Of a stretch of DNA of 48,464 nucleotides, positions 23,806-33,154 are shown piece by piece. Origin of the DNA: Chloroflexota bacterium (GTDB lineage Bacteria; Chloroflexota; Anaerolineae; Anaerolineales; VGOW01); contig VGOW01000025.1 of assembly GCA_016875735.1 (NCBI GenBank), positions 1 through 48,464 of the forward strand, in the 5' to 3' direction. Below the pieces are notes generated by a model. It was not told where the DNA came from, made no database searches, and saw nothing but the letters and a program-made list of their open reading frames with translations. The first letter of the stretch is position 1. The number at the start of each line of letters is the position of its first letter. The position numbers and the translations under genes are program-made.

Positions 23806-26241
23806 TCAATCGGCCAGCGCCAGCCGGGCAATCGTCACGCCGTCGCCGCCTTCGGTGTCGCCGCCGGGCTCGTGCGACGACACGAGGTCGTTGGCCCTCA
23901 GCATATCGCGCACGGCCTGCCGCAGTTTGCCCGTGCCTTTGCCGTGAATGATTCGCACCCACGGCAACTGCGCCGTGTACGCCGAGTCGATGTACCGCTC
24001 CAGCATCATCAACCCCTCATCCACCGTCTGCCCGCGCAGATCGATTTCCATTCCGGTCGTTGGGCGGGTGGGTAGTTGGGTGGTTAGGTGGTTGGGTGGT
24101 TGGGTGGTTGGAATTTGAGGTTTGAGATTTGGAGTTTGAAGTTTTTCAGAAATCGTTTGCAGTTCATCCAACTTGGCGCGGATGCGAAGGCGGCCCACTT
24201 GCACTTCGGCGTCGGCGGCGGTGAGCGAGAGCACACTGCCTTCGGTTTTGAGAGTGGTCAGCCACACCCGGTCGCCCAATCGGATCGGTTTTTTTGCGCT
24301 GGCAGATTCAACCGATCTAACGGGCGACGGGATCGAGGGGATGGACGACTCGGCTTCGTCGGCCAATTCTTCGGCGGCGGCTTCGATCTCTTTCACTGCC
24401 GACAGCGGCAGGGAGGCCGCCTGCATCTTTCGCCGCAATGCCCGCGCCTCTTCCTGCACCAACTCGATCTCTTTTCTGGCCTCTTCCCTCGCCTCGTCGA
24501 TCACCGTCTGTCGTTCCTCCTCGATCCGGTCGAGCCGCCGCGCGAGTCGGGCTTCGAGCGCCAGCGCGTCGGCGCGCACGGCTTCGGCTAACGCCCGCTC
24601 GCGGCGGGCCAGATCGCGCTGGCGGTGAATCTCGTCGAGCAGTTTCTCGGCTTCGAGATCGGTGTGCGGCATCATCGTCTGCGCTTCGCCGATGATGGTG
24701 CCGTCGAGGCCGAGCCGTTTGGCGATGGCGAAGGCGTTACTGCGCCCCGGCAGGCCGATGGTGAGGTGATAGGTGGGGGCGAGCGTTTCGAGATCGAACT
24801 CCACGCTGGCATTGGCAACTCCCGGCGTGGTGTGCGCGTAAATTTTCAGTTCGGGGTAATGCGTGGTGGCGAGGGTGGTCGATCCGGCGTCCAACAGAAA
24901 AGAGAGGATGGCGCGGGCGAGGGCGGAACCTTCGGCGGGATCAGTGCCCGCGCCGAGCTCATCGAGGATCACCAGCGAGCGCGAGTCGGCCTGTTTCAGA
25001 ATCCCGATGATGTTGGTGATGTGCGATGAAAAAGTGGAGAGACTCTGCTCGATGGATTGCTCGTCGCCGATGTCGGCGTACACCGACTCGAAGGTCGAGA
25101 TTTCCGAGCCGGACTGCGCCGGGATGTGCAGGCCGCATTGGGCCATGACCGCGAGCAGGCCCACCGTTTTGAGGCTCACGGTTTTGCCGCCAGTGTTGGG
25201 GCCGGTGACGACGACCACGTAGGTTTGATCGTCGAGGATGAAATCAACCGGCACGACGGCCGTCGGATCGAGCAGCGGGTGGCGGGCCTCCCTCAGCCGT
25301 ATCGTCGATCCCGGATGAGCGCGCGCGCCTCTGACTTCTGACTTCTGACTTCTGGCTTCTCTTAATGTTGGCTCACTCGCTCGCAGAGCATCGGCGTACT
25401 TCGCTTTGGCGAAGGCGAGGTCGAGTTCGGCCAGCGCCTCGACGGTGTACTTGATGGCTTCCGCTTGCCCGCCGATGAGTTTGCACAGCTCGGCGAGGAT
25501 GCGGCGAATCTCTTCCTGCTCTTCGAGTTGCAGTTTGCGCCACTCGTTGTTGAGTTCCACCGTGGCCAGCGGCTCGATAAAAATGGTTGCGCCCGACGAC
25601 GATTGATCGTGCACGACGCCGCGCAGTTTGCCTTTGTGCTCGGCTTTGAGCGGGATGACGTAACGGCCCTCGCGCTGGGTGATGATGTTCTCTTGAAGAT
25701 ATGCTCCGTAACGGGAACTATTGAGGATGGTGTGCAGTTTTTGCAGGAGGCGGTCGTGCGCCACTTTGAGTTGATGGCGGATCGAGGCGAGTTTGTCGGA
25801 AGCGGAACTCAGCACCTCGCCGCGCTCGTCGATGGTGCGGCCAATGGCCTCCACGATGCCGGGGCAGTCGTCGATGCCGTTGGCGATGACGGCCAGGCGC
25901 GGAAACTGATCGCCCAACTTGCCCACCGTGCGTTTGAGCGCGCGCCCGGCGATGAGCGTGTTTTTGATGTCGAGAATCTCGGCGGGCAGAAGCACCGCGC
26001 CAATGGCGGCGTTGGCGGCGAACGGGCGCACGTCGCGCGCGCCGCCGATGGTCACATCGGTTTTGACCGAGAGCAGTTTGCGGGCTTCGGCGGTTTCCCC
26101 CTGCCAGCGGCGGGCGAGATCGACGTCGGCGGTCGGGGCGAGATCGCGGGCCAGCGCCGCGCCGCCGGAGAAGGCGCAGTGCGCGGCGAGCCGTTCGAGA
26201 ATCTTCGGTAGTTCGAGGGTGGCGAGGGATTTGGAGTCCAC
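23806..26241 (-). CDS. mutS2: Endonuclease MutS2 (rqcU-type) with C-terminal Smr domain
   Basis: An 811-residue MutS2. It has an N-terminal core and clamp region, Walker A GPNTGGKT at 347-354, the signature STFSSHITNI, Walker B LVILDELGAGTDP, a long charged coiled coil (about 520-630), a KOW-like segment and an Smr nuclease domain at 730-811 with HGKG at 766-769. MutS2 proteins split collided ribosomes or suppress recombination, depending on the species. Two unusual segments look translated from intergenic repeats: residues 294-309 and 701-729. The nearest start is ATG 26241. Confidence 0.93.
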   Translation of the reverse strand: MDSKSLATLELPKILERLAAHCAFSGGAALARDLAPTADVDLARRWQGETAEARKLLSVKTDVTIGGARDVRPFAANAAIGAVLLPAEILDIKNTLIAGRALKRTVGKLGDQFPRLAVIANGIDDCPGIVEAIGRTIDERGEVLSSASDKLASIRHQLKVAHDRLLQKLHTILNSSRYGAYLQENIITQREGRYVIPLKAEHKGKLRGVVHDQSSSGATIFIEPLATVELNNEWRKLQLEEQEEIRRILAELCKLIGGQAEAIKYTVEALAELDLAFAKAKYADALRASEPTLREARSQKSEVRGARAHPGSTIRLREARHPLLDPTAVVPVDFILDDQTYVVVVTGPNTGGKTVSLKTVGLLAVMAQCGLHIPAQSGSEISTFESVYADIGDEQSIEQSLSTFSSHITNIIGILKQADSRSLVILDELGAGTDPAEGSALARAILSFLLDAGSTTLATTHYPELKIYAHTTPGVANASVEFDLETLAPTYHLTIGLPGRSNAFAIAKRLGLDGTIIGEAQTMMPHTDLEAEKLLDEIHRQRDLARRERALAEAVRADALALEARLARRLDRIEEERQTVIDEAREEARKEIELVQEEARALRRKMQAASLPLSAVKEIEAAAEELADEAESSIPSIPSPVRSVESASAKKPIRLGDRVWLTTLKTEGSVLSLTAADAEVQVGRLRIRAKLDELQTISEKLQTPNLKPQIPTTQPPNHLTTQLPTRPTTGMEIDLRGQTVDEGLMMLERYIDSAYTAQLPWVRIIHGKGTGKLRQAVRDMLRANDLVSSHEPGGDTEGGDGVTIARLALAD
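24055..24141. repeat. Intergenic-type repeat inside mutS2 (linker 701-729)
   Basis: Tandem GGTTGGGTGGTTGGGTGG-like units (24060-24113) followed by TTTGAGATTTGGAGTTTGAAG. In frame it encodes a Pro/Thr/Gln-rich linker just before the Smr domain. Very similar ACCACCCAACC units occur in the E2 gene at 37815-37850, and the TTTGGAGTTTGAAGTT part recurs at 37444-37459. Confidence 0.85.
25315..25362. repeat. Tandem TCTGACT-type repeats inside mutS2
   Basis: Four consecutive heptad units (CTTCTGA/CTTCTGG) at about 25326-25357. On the coding strand they give the extra residues SQKSEVRG within 294-309, between the clamp region and the ATPase core. Such AGAAGTC heptads are usually intergenic. Confidence 0.75.
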
Positions 26242-26286
26242 GAAGTCACACGCGGCAAAGCAGCGGCGAAGACGAAGCGCGGCTGT

Positions 26287-26574
26287 TCAAAGGCCAAGCT
26301 CACGCCTAACTTGCTCGATAGGGATTCGCTTCTCGCGACGTGATTTCTCGCGGCGTTGATCGAGGTATTTCATCAGCTTCTTATTCTTGCGAGTCTTTTC
26401 GACTTCTTTGGCGAAGTCGTCGTCATCGCCGACGTAGAAAGAGACGGCTTCGCTGATGCGGCACAGCACATATCGATCTCCATCGGGTGATTCTAGGACG
26501 AGATTTTTCCGCTTCGCTTTTTTGAGCAAGTCGTTGACTGTTTTGGATTTAGGTGAAACAGCAAGGATGGTCAT
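26287..26574 (-). CDS. Antitoxin-like protein without an adjacent toxin
   Basis: A 95-residue protein. The first third (KSKTVNDLLKKAKRKNLVLESPDGDRYVL) resembles Phd/AbrB-like antitoxin N-termini, and the rest is highly charged and helical (RREKSRREKRIPIEQVRRELGL). ATG 26574 is preceded by AAGGCGAG. No toxin gene lies on either side: mutS2 is downstream and a repeat-rich gap upstream. It may be an orphan antitoxin; the function is not shown. Confidence 0.5.
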   Translation of the reverse strand: MTILAVSPKSKTVNDLLKKAKRKNLVLESPDGDRYVLCRISEAVSFYVGDDDDFAKEVEKTRKNKKLMKYLDQRREKSRREKRIPIEQVRRELGL

Positions 26575-26624
26575 AGCTCGCCTTCTGCGCGTCGAGTGCA
26601 ACCACTACTCAGTAGATCGTGAAA

Positions 26625-26753
26625 GCACCCTGAGCGGAGGCGGGTGTACCTCCCGCCGTAGTCGAAGGGTGCAGTTTGGGCGGACTCCTCTTCAATAATA
26701 GGCGCACTCTTCGACTAAGACCCGCAAACAGCGCGGGTCTTCGCTCAGAGTGC
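26625..26753. repeat. Two tandem copies of a hairpin repeat (GCACYCT ... AGRGTGC)
   Basis: Copy 1 runs 26625-26672 with arms GCACCCT and AGGGTGC, inner GGCGGG/CCCGCC, and CTGAGCGGA/TAGTCGAAG spacers. Copy 2 runs 26704-26753 with arms GCACTCT and AGAGTGC and a perfect inner AAGACCCGC/GCGGGTCTT stem. The two are oppositely oriented (CTGAGC near the left of one, GCTCAG near the right of the other). Confidence 0.85.
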
Positions 26754-27155
26754 TCATTGCTTTTCATGATGTGCTGATACTCCGCATCCGGGTGATTCTA
26801 CCCGAAGAGGGGGAACAACGGATCAGGCCCCTTGCCGGGTTTCGAGGGGGGCGGGTAGACTGTCAACGAATGAACGAATTCCGCGCGGCGGGCCGTTCGT
26901 TTATTCGTTGGGCATTTGTTGACAAAGACGGCGACAACGGCGGGGTGAGGGGCGGCGACGGTTGAAAGATTCCCTCCGTTAGCGTTCCGTAAGAATCCCC
27001 TCGCTTCTGTTGACGTTCTTCTCCTCAAAGCCTAGAATCTGAGAACGGATTGTTTAGCCCCCACCCCGGCCCTCCCCGCACAGCGGGGAGGGTGGTGCAA
27101 CCCGTCCCACCGAGCGAAGCGAGTGGGGGAAGCGCCGGGTGGGAGTATTGCAGAC
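26754..27155. repeat. Rest of the mutS2-dnaJ gap: nested inverted repeats, no gene
   Basis: TGTCAAC (26861-26867) pairs with GTTGACA (26918-26924), and inside them CAACGAAT/ATTCGTTG and ACGAA/TTCGT pair further. A second hairpin, CCCTCCCCGC / GCGGGGAGGG, lies at about 27071-27091, resembling the one after the solute-binding gene at 32531-32567. CCCACCGAGCG/CGAGTGGG follows. No convincing coding frame is present. Confidence 0.7.
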
Positions 27156-28103
27156 ATGGACTACAAAGACTACTACAAAATTCTGGGTGTGAGCAAAGGC
27201 GCGAGCGAAGCCGAGATCAAATCGGCCTACCGCAAGCTCGCCAAGCAACATCACCCCGACGTGAACCCCGGCGACAAAAAAGCCGAGGAGAAATTCAAAG
27301 AGATCAACGAAGCCTACGAAGTGCTGGGCGATCCGCAGAAGCGCTCGAAGTACGACACGCTCGGCGCCGATTACGCCCGCTACCAGCAATACGGCGGCGC
27401 AACCGATTGGGAATCGTTTTGGAGATCGCAGGGCGGGCGCGGCGGGCGGGTTGAATACGAAGGCGATCTGTCCGACCTCTTCGGCGGCCGCGGCGGCGAC
27501 TTCTCCGATTTCTTCAACGTGATCTTTGGCACGATGGGCGGCGGGACTCGGACTCGCGCGCGGACGCGAAGCGCGGTGTCGGAAGTGCCGGGCCAAAATC
27601 AGGAGCAGGAGATCGAAATCACGCTCGAAGAGGCCCTGCACGGAACGACGCGCAAATTGCAAAAGGGAAGCCGAACGCTGGAAGTGAAGATTCCGGCGGG
27701 CGCAAAAACCGGAACCAAAGTGCGAATCGCTGGAGAGGGCCCGGCGGGCATCGGCGGCCGCCCCGGCGATTTACTGCTCGTCGTCAAACTGGCCGAGCAT
27801 CCCAAGTTTCATCTGCGCGACGGCGGCCCCGATCTGCAAACCGATCTGCCCGTCGATTTATACACGGCGGTGTTGGGCGGCGAAGTGCGCGCGCCCACGC
27901 TCGACGGCAAAGACGTGATGCTCACCATCCCCGCCGAAAGTTCGAGCGGGCGGTTTCTGCGTTTGCGCGGCAAAGGCCTGCCGGTGAAACCGAAGGCCGA
28001 AGAGCGCGGCGATTTGCTCGTGCGCCTTTTGATTCAACTGCCCAAAAACTTGAGCGACGAAGAGAAAGAATTGTTCAAGAAGTTGTCCCGGATGAGAAAG
28101 TGA
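27156..28103 (+). CDS. DnaJ-class co-chaperone without zinc finger (CbpA type)
   Basis: A 315-residue protein with an N-terminal J domain containing HPD ([16 protein letters not shown]), a Gly/Phe-rich linker with acidic [14 protein letters not shown], and two C-terminal beta-barrel client-binding domains ([21 protein letters not shown] onward). The CXXCXGXG zinc repeats of canonical DnaJ are absent, so it is of CbpA/DnaJ type II. It would stimulate a DnaK not encoded here. ATG 27156 ([12 protein letters not shown]) is the family-standard start. Confidence 0.93.
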   Translation: MDYKDYYKILGVSKGASEAEIKSAYRKLAKQHHPDVNPGDKKAEEKFKEINEAYEVLGDPQKRSKYDTLGADYARYQQYGGATDWESFWRSQGGRGGRVEYEGDLSDLFGGRGGDFSDFFNVIFGTMGGGTRTRARTRSAVSEVPGQNQEQEIEITLEEALHGTTRKLQKGSRTLEVKIPAGAKTGTKVRIAGEGPAGIGGRPGDLLLVVKLAEHPKFHLRDGGPDLQTDLPVDLYTAVLGGEVRAPTLDGKDVMLTIPAESSSGRFLRLRGKGLPVKPKAEERGDLLVRLLIQLPKNLSDEEKELFKKLSRMRK

Positions 28104-28246
28104 TCCACAAAGGGCGCCAAGAAAGCGATCACAGGTGACAGTCACCTTGAATGATGTTGCGTCTCGAACAACACCGGGCAGGTGACTGTCACCTGCTGGC
28201 TCGAACACCTTCGTGTTTTCTCGTGTAACTTCGTGGATCAAAAACT
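28104..28246. repeat. Nested palindromes between dnaJ and the protease gene
   Basis: Two short palindromes, AGGTGACAGTCACCT (28133-28147) and CAGGTGACTGTCACCTG (28179-28195), are flanked by TGATCCACAAAG (28101-28112) and CTTCGTGGATCA (28229-28240), which pair with one mismatch. The TTCGTGGATC end also occurs at 30474-30483. No gene. Confidence 0.85.
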
Positions 28247-28273
28247 ATGCGAACATTGAAACCCGGCCCTATG

Positions 28274-28300
28274 TTGGGCGACCGCAGGGGTCGCCCCTAC
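28274..28300. repeat. GGGCGAC/GTCGCCC hairpin at the start of the protease gene
   Basis: GGGCGACC (28277-28284) pairs with GGTCGCCC (28289-28296) around a short loop, and the GTCGCCCCTAC edge matches the arms of the element at 8136-8231. It lies within codons that precede the likely start at 28304. Confidence 0.75.
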
Positions 28301-28303
28301 GTG

Positions 28304-29436
<1,133 letters not shown>

Positions 29437-29440
<4 letters not shown>

Positions 29441-30384
29441 CCGATCCCCTTTTGCGAGTCGAACAGCTCAGCAAAAAAATTTCTCCTCAACGGGGATTGT
29501 CTTCCGCGCCCGTTCCCCAAGCCGCGCATCCCCTCGCCGGAGTCAGTTTCGATCTCAATGCCGGAGAGATCGTCGCCCTCGTCGGCGAATCGGGCGCGGG
29601 CAAAACGGCGCTGGCGCGCGCGCTGGCCATGCTGGCCCGGCCCGACAGCGGCAAAGTGATTTTCGAGGGGCGCGATCTGGTGAAGCAAAGCGAGAACGCG
29701 CTCCGCCCCATCCGCCGCCGACTGCAAGTGCTGTTCAGCGATCCGCGCACGGCCCTCAACCCGCAGAGTTTCGTGAGCGAAGTGATGCTGGAGCCGCTGA
29801 GAGTGCAGGGACTCGGCGTCCCCGAAGAACAAAACAACGCCGTGCGGCGCGCGCTGCGCGAAGTGGGATTGAACAGTCTTTTGCTCGAACGCCGCCTCAC
29901 CGCCCTTTCGGCGGGCGAACGGCAGCGCGTGGCCCTCGCCCGCCTCCTCACCCTTCACCCCGCGCTCATCATTTGCGACGACCCGGCGCGCACCCTGCCC
30001 GCGCTCGCCGCCGATCAGTTCTTCAAATTGATGCTGGGTTTGCGCCAACAGCACGGCACGGCCTTCCTCTGGCTGGTGAGTGATCCTCAGTGGGCGGCGA
30101 AGCATGCCGATCGATTGGGCGTGCTGTGCGAAGGGCGATTGGTGGAAATGGGAACGACCCCCGACGTGATCGCCTCGCCCCGACACCCGTACTCGCGCCA
30201 ATGGTTCGCCGGCACTCCGACTCCGGCCCCGGCCAGCGACCCGCGACACAGGGGATGCTACTTTCACTCCCGCTGTCTCGAAGCCTTGCCCGTTTGCCGC
30301 GAGCGCGTCCCCGAAATGTTCGCCGCCTCGGCCACCCAAACGGCGGTGTGCTTTTTATATTCCGGCGCGAGTCCCGAATCATGA
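29437..30384 (+). CDS. Oligopeptide-type ABC transporter ATP-binding protein, degenerate
   Basis: A 315-residue OppF/DppF-like subunit, with a C-terminal oligopeptide-family Cys-rich extension (GCYFHSRCLEALPVC). Walker A (GESGAGKT, 50-57) is intact, but the other catalytic elements are not. The Q-loop Gln is S101 (LFSDP instead of FQDP), the signature is LSAGE (157-161), the catalytic Glu after Walker B is D182 (ICDDP), the D-loop is altered (RTLP), and the switch His is missing in WLVSDPQWA. It may bind ATP but hydrolyse it poorly. It is coupled to the protease upstream and the solute-binding gene downstream; no permease genes are present. Confidence 0.88.
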
Positions 30385-32528
30385 CGATCAGACTCCTCCA
30401 ATACATCTTTCATCCACAAAGCACACGAAGGGAGACGAAGGACACTGAAAAGACTTCGTGCCGCTTCGTGACCTTCGTGGATCAAAACCTAGCCTCAACC
30501 AGTTCCATCGCTCTTCGCCTCACCCTCTTCGCCTCACTGCTCCTCACCGCTTGCGCTTCGGCGGCCCCCACCGCCATTCTCGCCACCGCCACGCCCGCGC
30601 CCGTGGGCATCTCCATCGAAGCCCTCACGGATCAAGCGCCGCCCGGTCCGTTTGGCTCGGCCACGCCGCCGCTGCCCTCTGCGCCGGGCACTGCTATGGC
30701 TCCCCTTCCCACCGCCACGCCCGACGCCTTCAAATCGCTCACCGTGTGTTTGCCCGCCGAACCGCACAGCCTCTACGAGTATGCTCCCGGCACGCGCGAG
30801 AGTTCGCTGGCCCGCGCCGCCGTGCTCGAAGCCCTGCGCGACGGCCCCATCGATCACCTGGCCTTTGACTATCAGCCGGTGATATTAGAAAAACTGCCCA
30901 GCCTCAAAGACGGCGACGCCTTCATCACTCCGGCGAAGGCGCGCGCCGGCGACACGATGGTGGACGCGAACGGCGGCATCATGGCGTTGGCGAACGGCGT
31001 TCACTACTTCGACGCGGGCGGCGTCGAGCAAGTGTATTCGGGCGGAACGGTCGAGTTGATGCAGATGACGGTGACATTCCGATTGCGCGACGGCCTCCAA
31101 TGGGAAGACGGCGTCCCGCTCACGATCGACGATGCGCTGTTCGCGTGGGAGATCGCCAATCACCCCGACAACTTCGCCGCCGATCGTTATCTTGCCAACC
31201 GAATGTTCGCTCCGCTGGTCATCGACTCGCGTACGGTGCAGTGGACGTATCTTCCCGGATTCAAAGACACGCTTTTTTACACTCGCTTCCCGGCGCCGCT
31301 TCCGCGCCATCTCTACGGGCAGCTCACGCCCGCGCAGTTGGCCGCCGATGCCAGCGTCAACCGCCGACCCCTGTCGTTCGGCCCGTTCGTCATGGCCGAA
31401 TGGGTGGCGGGCGATCACATCACGCTGACGAAGAACCCCAAATACTTCCGCGCCGCCGAAGGCTTGCCGCACCTCGATCAGCTGATCTTCCGTTTCGTCG
31501 CCGACCCGCAGAAAATGATCGAGCAAGCGAAAGGCGGCCAGTGCGATCTGGCCGTCGCCGCGCAGGGCAGCGCGCAGGAGTCGATCTTCCTTCCGCACCT
31601 CAACGCCATCGCGCAGGCCGAAGCGAGCGGCTCGCTCAAATCGTATTCCGCCAACAGCGCCGCCTACGAGCATTTGGACTTCAACATCAACCCGGTCGAA
31701 GGCTACAACGGATTGGCCGGAAGCAATCTGTTTCAGGATGCGAGAGTGCGGCAGGCCTTCGCCCATTGCATGGATCGCCGCGCGCTCATCGACACACTGC
31801 TCAAAGGGCGCGGCGATCTCCCGGCGGCCTATGTTCCGCCCAATCATCCGTATTTTGATCCATCGGGCATCACGCTGTATCTGTTCGATCCGGCGCGGGG
31901 CAAAGCCCTGCTGGATGAGGCGGGCTGGAAAGATACCGACGGCGACGGCCTGCTCGACAAAAAGGGCCGCGCCCTCTCGCTCGATTATTTTTTCGGCCCC
32001 GCCGGAAACACACTGCGGCAATCCATCGCCGCCATTTTGCAAACACAGTTGAGGCAAAACTGCGGCATCGAGATCAAACTTGTCGAAGAAAGCGGCGATG
32101 CGCTGTTCGGGGATTTCAGCAGTGGCGCGTTGTTTGGCCGCCGATTCGATCTCGCCCAGTTTGCGTGGGTGGGCGGCGGCGATTCTCCCCCGTGCGGCCT
32201 CTACACCCGCAGTGAATGGACAGGACTCGGAGACGGCCAGCCCGATCAATATGGCCTCGTGGGCTATCCCAGCGGCGGCAACAACGCCGGTTACATCAAT
32301 CCCGATTTCGACAACCTATGTTTGCGCGCCCTCGGCTCGCTTGACGCCGCCGAAAAGAAAAGCCTGCACAGCGCGGCCATGAGGCTCTTCTCTCAGGATG
32401 CGCCGTCGATCCTCCTCTTCTTCAAACCCAAAATCGCCCTCGCCCGCCCCAACGTCTTCGGCTTCCGCCTCGACTCCACTCAGGATACCGACCTGTGGAA
32501 CGTGGAAGCATTGGACGTGACCCCGTGA
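30381..32528 (+). CDS. ABC transporter substrate-binding lipoprotein (SBP family 5)
   Basis: A family-5 oligopeptide/nickel-type binding protein with a signal sequence ending LLLTACASA, a good lipobox. A Pro/Thr/Ala linker follows, and then the large two-lobe domain with TFRLRDGLQWEDGVPLTIDDALFAWE and DARVRQAFAHCMDRRALI. It also carries a calcium-loop-like DTDGDGLLDKKG segment. ATG 30381 overlaps the ATPase stop (ATGA), but the 30 residues after it are translated repeat sequence. GTG 30477 would start right before the signal peptide and may be the real start. With no permease in the window, its membrane partner is unknown. Confidence 0.87.
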   Translation: MTIRLLQYIFHPQSTRRETKDTEKTSCRFVTFVDQNLASTSSIALRLTLFASLLLTACASAAPTAILATATPAPVGISIEALTDQAPPGPFGSATPPLPSAPGTAMAPLPTATPDAFKSLTVCLPAEPHSLYEYAPGTRESSLARAAVLEALRDGPIDHLAFDYQPVILEKLPSLKDGDAFITPAKARAGDTMVDANGGIMALANGVHYFDAGGVEQVYSGGTVELMQMTVTFRLRDGLQWEDGVPLTIDDALFAWEIANHPDNFAADRYLANRMFAPLVIDSRTVQWTYLPGFKDTLFYTRFPAPLPRHLYGQLTPAQLAADASVNRRPLSFGPFVMAEWVAGDHITLTKNPKYFRAAEGLPHLDQLIFRFVADPQKMIEQAKGGQCDLAVAAQGSAQESIFLPHLNAIAQAEASGSLKSYSANSAAYEHLDFNINPVEGYNGLAGSNLFQDARVRQAFAHCMDRRALIDTLLKGRGDLPAAYVPPNHPYFDPSGITLYLFDPARGKALLDEAGWKDTDGDGLLDKKGRALSLDYFFGPAGNTLRQSIAAILQTQLRQNCGIEIKLVEESGDALFGDFSSGALFGRRFDLAQFAWVGGGDSPPCGLYTRSEWTGLGDGQPDQYGLVGYPSGGNNAGYINPDFDNLCLRALGSLDAAEKKSLHSAAMRLFSQDAPSILLFFKPKIALARPNVFGFRLDSTQDTDLWNVEALDVTP
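30411..30480. repeat. ACGAAGG-type repeat inside the 5' end of the binding-protein gene
   Basis: Units such as CACGAAGG and GACGAAGG on the left pair with CTTCGTG and CCTTCGTGG on the right, making an imperfect hairpin. It lies between the overlapping ATG 30381 and the signal peptide. Similar sequence occurs at 28229-28240 and 33041-33095. Confidence 0.8.
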
Positions 32529-32530
32529 CT

Positions 32531-32567
32531 CCCTCCCCTGTCGAGCGATTCTCTCGACGGGGGAGGG
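32531..32567. terminator. Strong hairpin after the binding-protein gene
   Basis: A 15-bp stem with one mismatch: CCCTCCCCTGTCGAG (32531-32545) and CTCGACGGGGGAGGG (32553-32567). It directly follows the stop. A T-rich tail is lacking, so it may be a repeat that acts as a terminator. Confidence 0.65.
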
Positions 32568-32581
32568 TTGGGGTGGGGGTA

Positions 32582-32609
32582 TTGATTTTTCGTTCCCGAT
32601 CTCTACAAT
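32582..32609 (+). promoter_or_regulatory. Sigma70-type promoter for the Cys-rich protein gene
   Basis: TTGATT (32582-32587), a 16-base spacer and TACAAT (32604-32609), 35 bases before ATG 32645. Confidence 0.6.
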
Positions 32610-32644
32610 AATCGCATCACTCCACACACAGAGGACTCTGGCGA

Positions 32645-33004
32645 ATGTACACAAAGAATGAGTTGATGTTTCCGCCTCACGTCATCCCGCAATTGCGCGA
32701 CCAGCGCGGCCCCGAATGGCAGAAACTGGTGGATCGAGTGCTGGGACTCGAAGACGACCACCCCGAACTGCTGGCCTTCTGCCTCATGATGATCCGCATC
32801 GACGGGTGTATGGAATGCGAGACCGATTCGTACCGGGCGATGCGCGGGTGCGACAACTGCGCCATCCAAACACTGCGCCGCCTCAAAGGCGGCGATCGCG
32901 AACTGCTCAAGCAGTACAAAGCCTCGCTGAAAGAAGTGGAAGACTTCGTGAGCGTGAACCACAGAGGGAACGGCGGCGGGCGGAAAGCCGAGTCGCGAAA
33001 GTAG
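32645..33004 (+). CDS. Small Cys-rich protein of unknown function
   Basis: A 119-residue protein. The middle holds GCMECETDSYRAMRGCDNCA (54-73) with four cysteines as CX2C ... CX2C, suggesting a metal site (zinc or Fe-S). The rest is helical and charged, with a basic C-terminus (GNGGGRKAESRK). The family is not recognised. It stands alone with its own promoter, between the binding-protein gene and the Fe-S oxidoreductase. A redox or metal role is only a guess from the cysteines. Confidence 0.65.
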   Translation: MYTKNELMFPPHVIPQLRDQRGPEWQKLVDRVLGLEDDHPELLAFCLMMIRIDGCMECETDSYRAMRGCDNCAIQTLRRLKGGDRELLKQYKASLKEVEDFVSVNHRGNGGGRKAESRK

Positions 33005-33040
33005 CGGGCCCGCGCATTTGCCCCATTCGATTCACCATCA

Positions 33041-33095
33041 AGACACGAAGGCACAAATCATCTTTGTGCCTTTGCGCCTTCGTGACTTTGTGTTG
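33041..33095. repeat. GACACGAAGGCACAAA hairpin repeat
   Basis: AAGGCACAAA (33048-33057) pairs with TTTGTGCCTT (33063-33072), and ACACGAAGGC-type units pair with GCCTTCGTG further right. It lies in the gap between the Cys-rich gene and the Fe-S gene. A TATACT box at 33119-33124 follows and could be the -10 box of the next gene. Confidence 0.75.
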
Positions 33096-33154
33096 GAAAA
33101 ACTCCGGCGAAAATTGTGCTATACTCTGCCCATCCCCTCTCGGAGAATGCCTCT

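Noticed and set aside
24055-24141. Possible CRISPR-like array from the regular GGTTGGGTG units
   Set aside because: Units are only 8-10 bases with no spacers, and the region is an in-frame part of mutS2.
26625-26753. Possible tRNA or small RNA gene in the mutS2-dnaJ gap
   Set aside because: The hairpins do not form a cloverleaf and belong to repeat families found elsewhere in the window.
30381-32528. Complete oligopeptide transporter operon
   Set aside because: Only one ATPase and one binding protein are present; no permease genes occur in the window.
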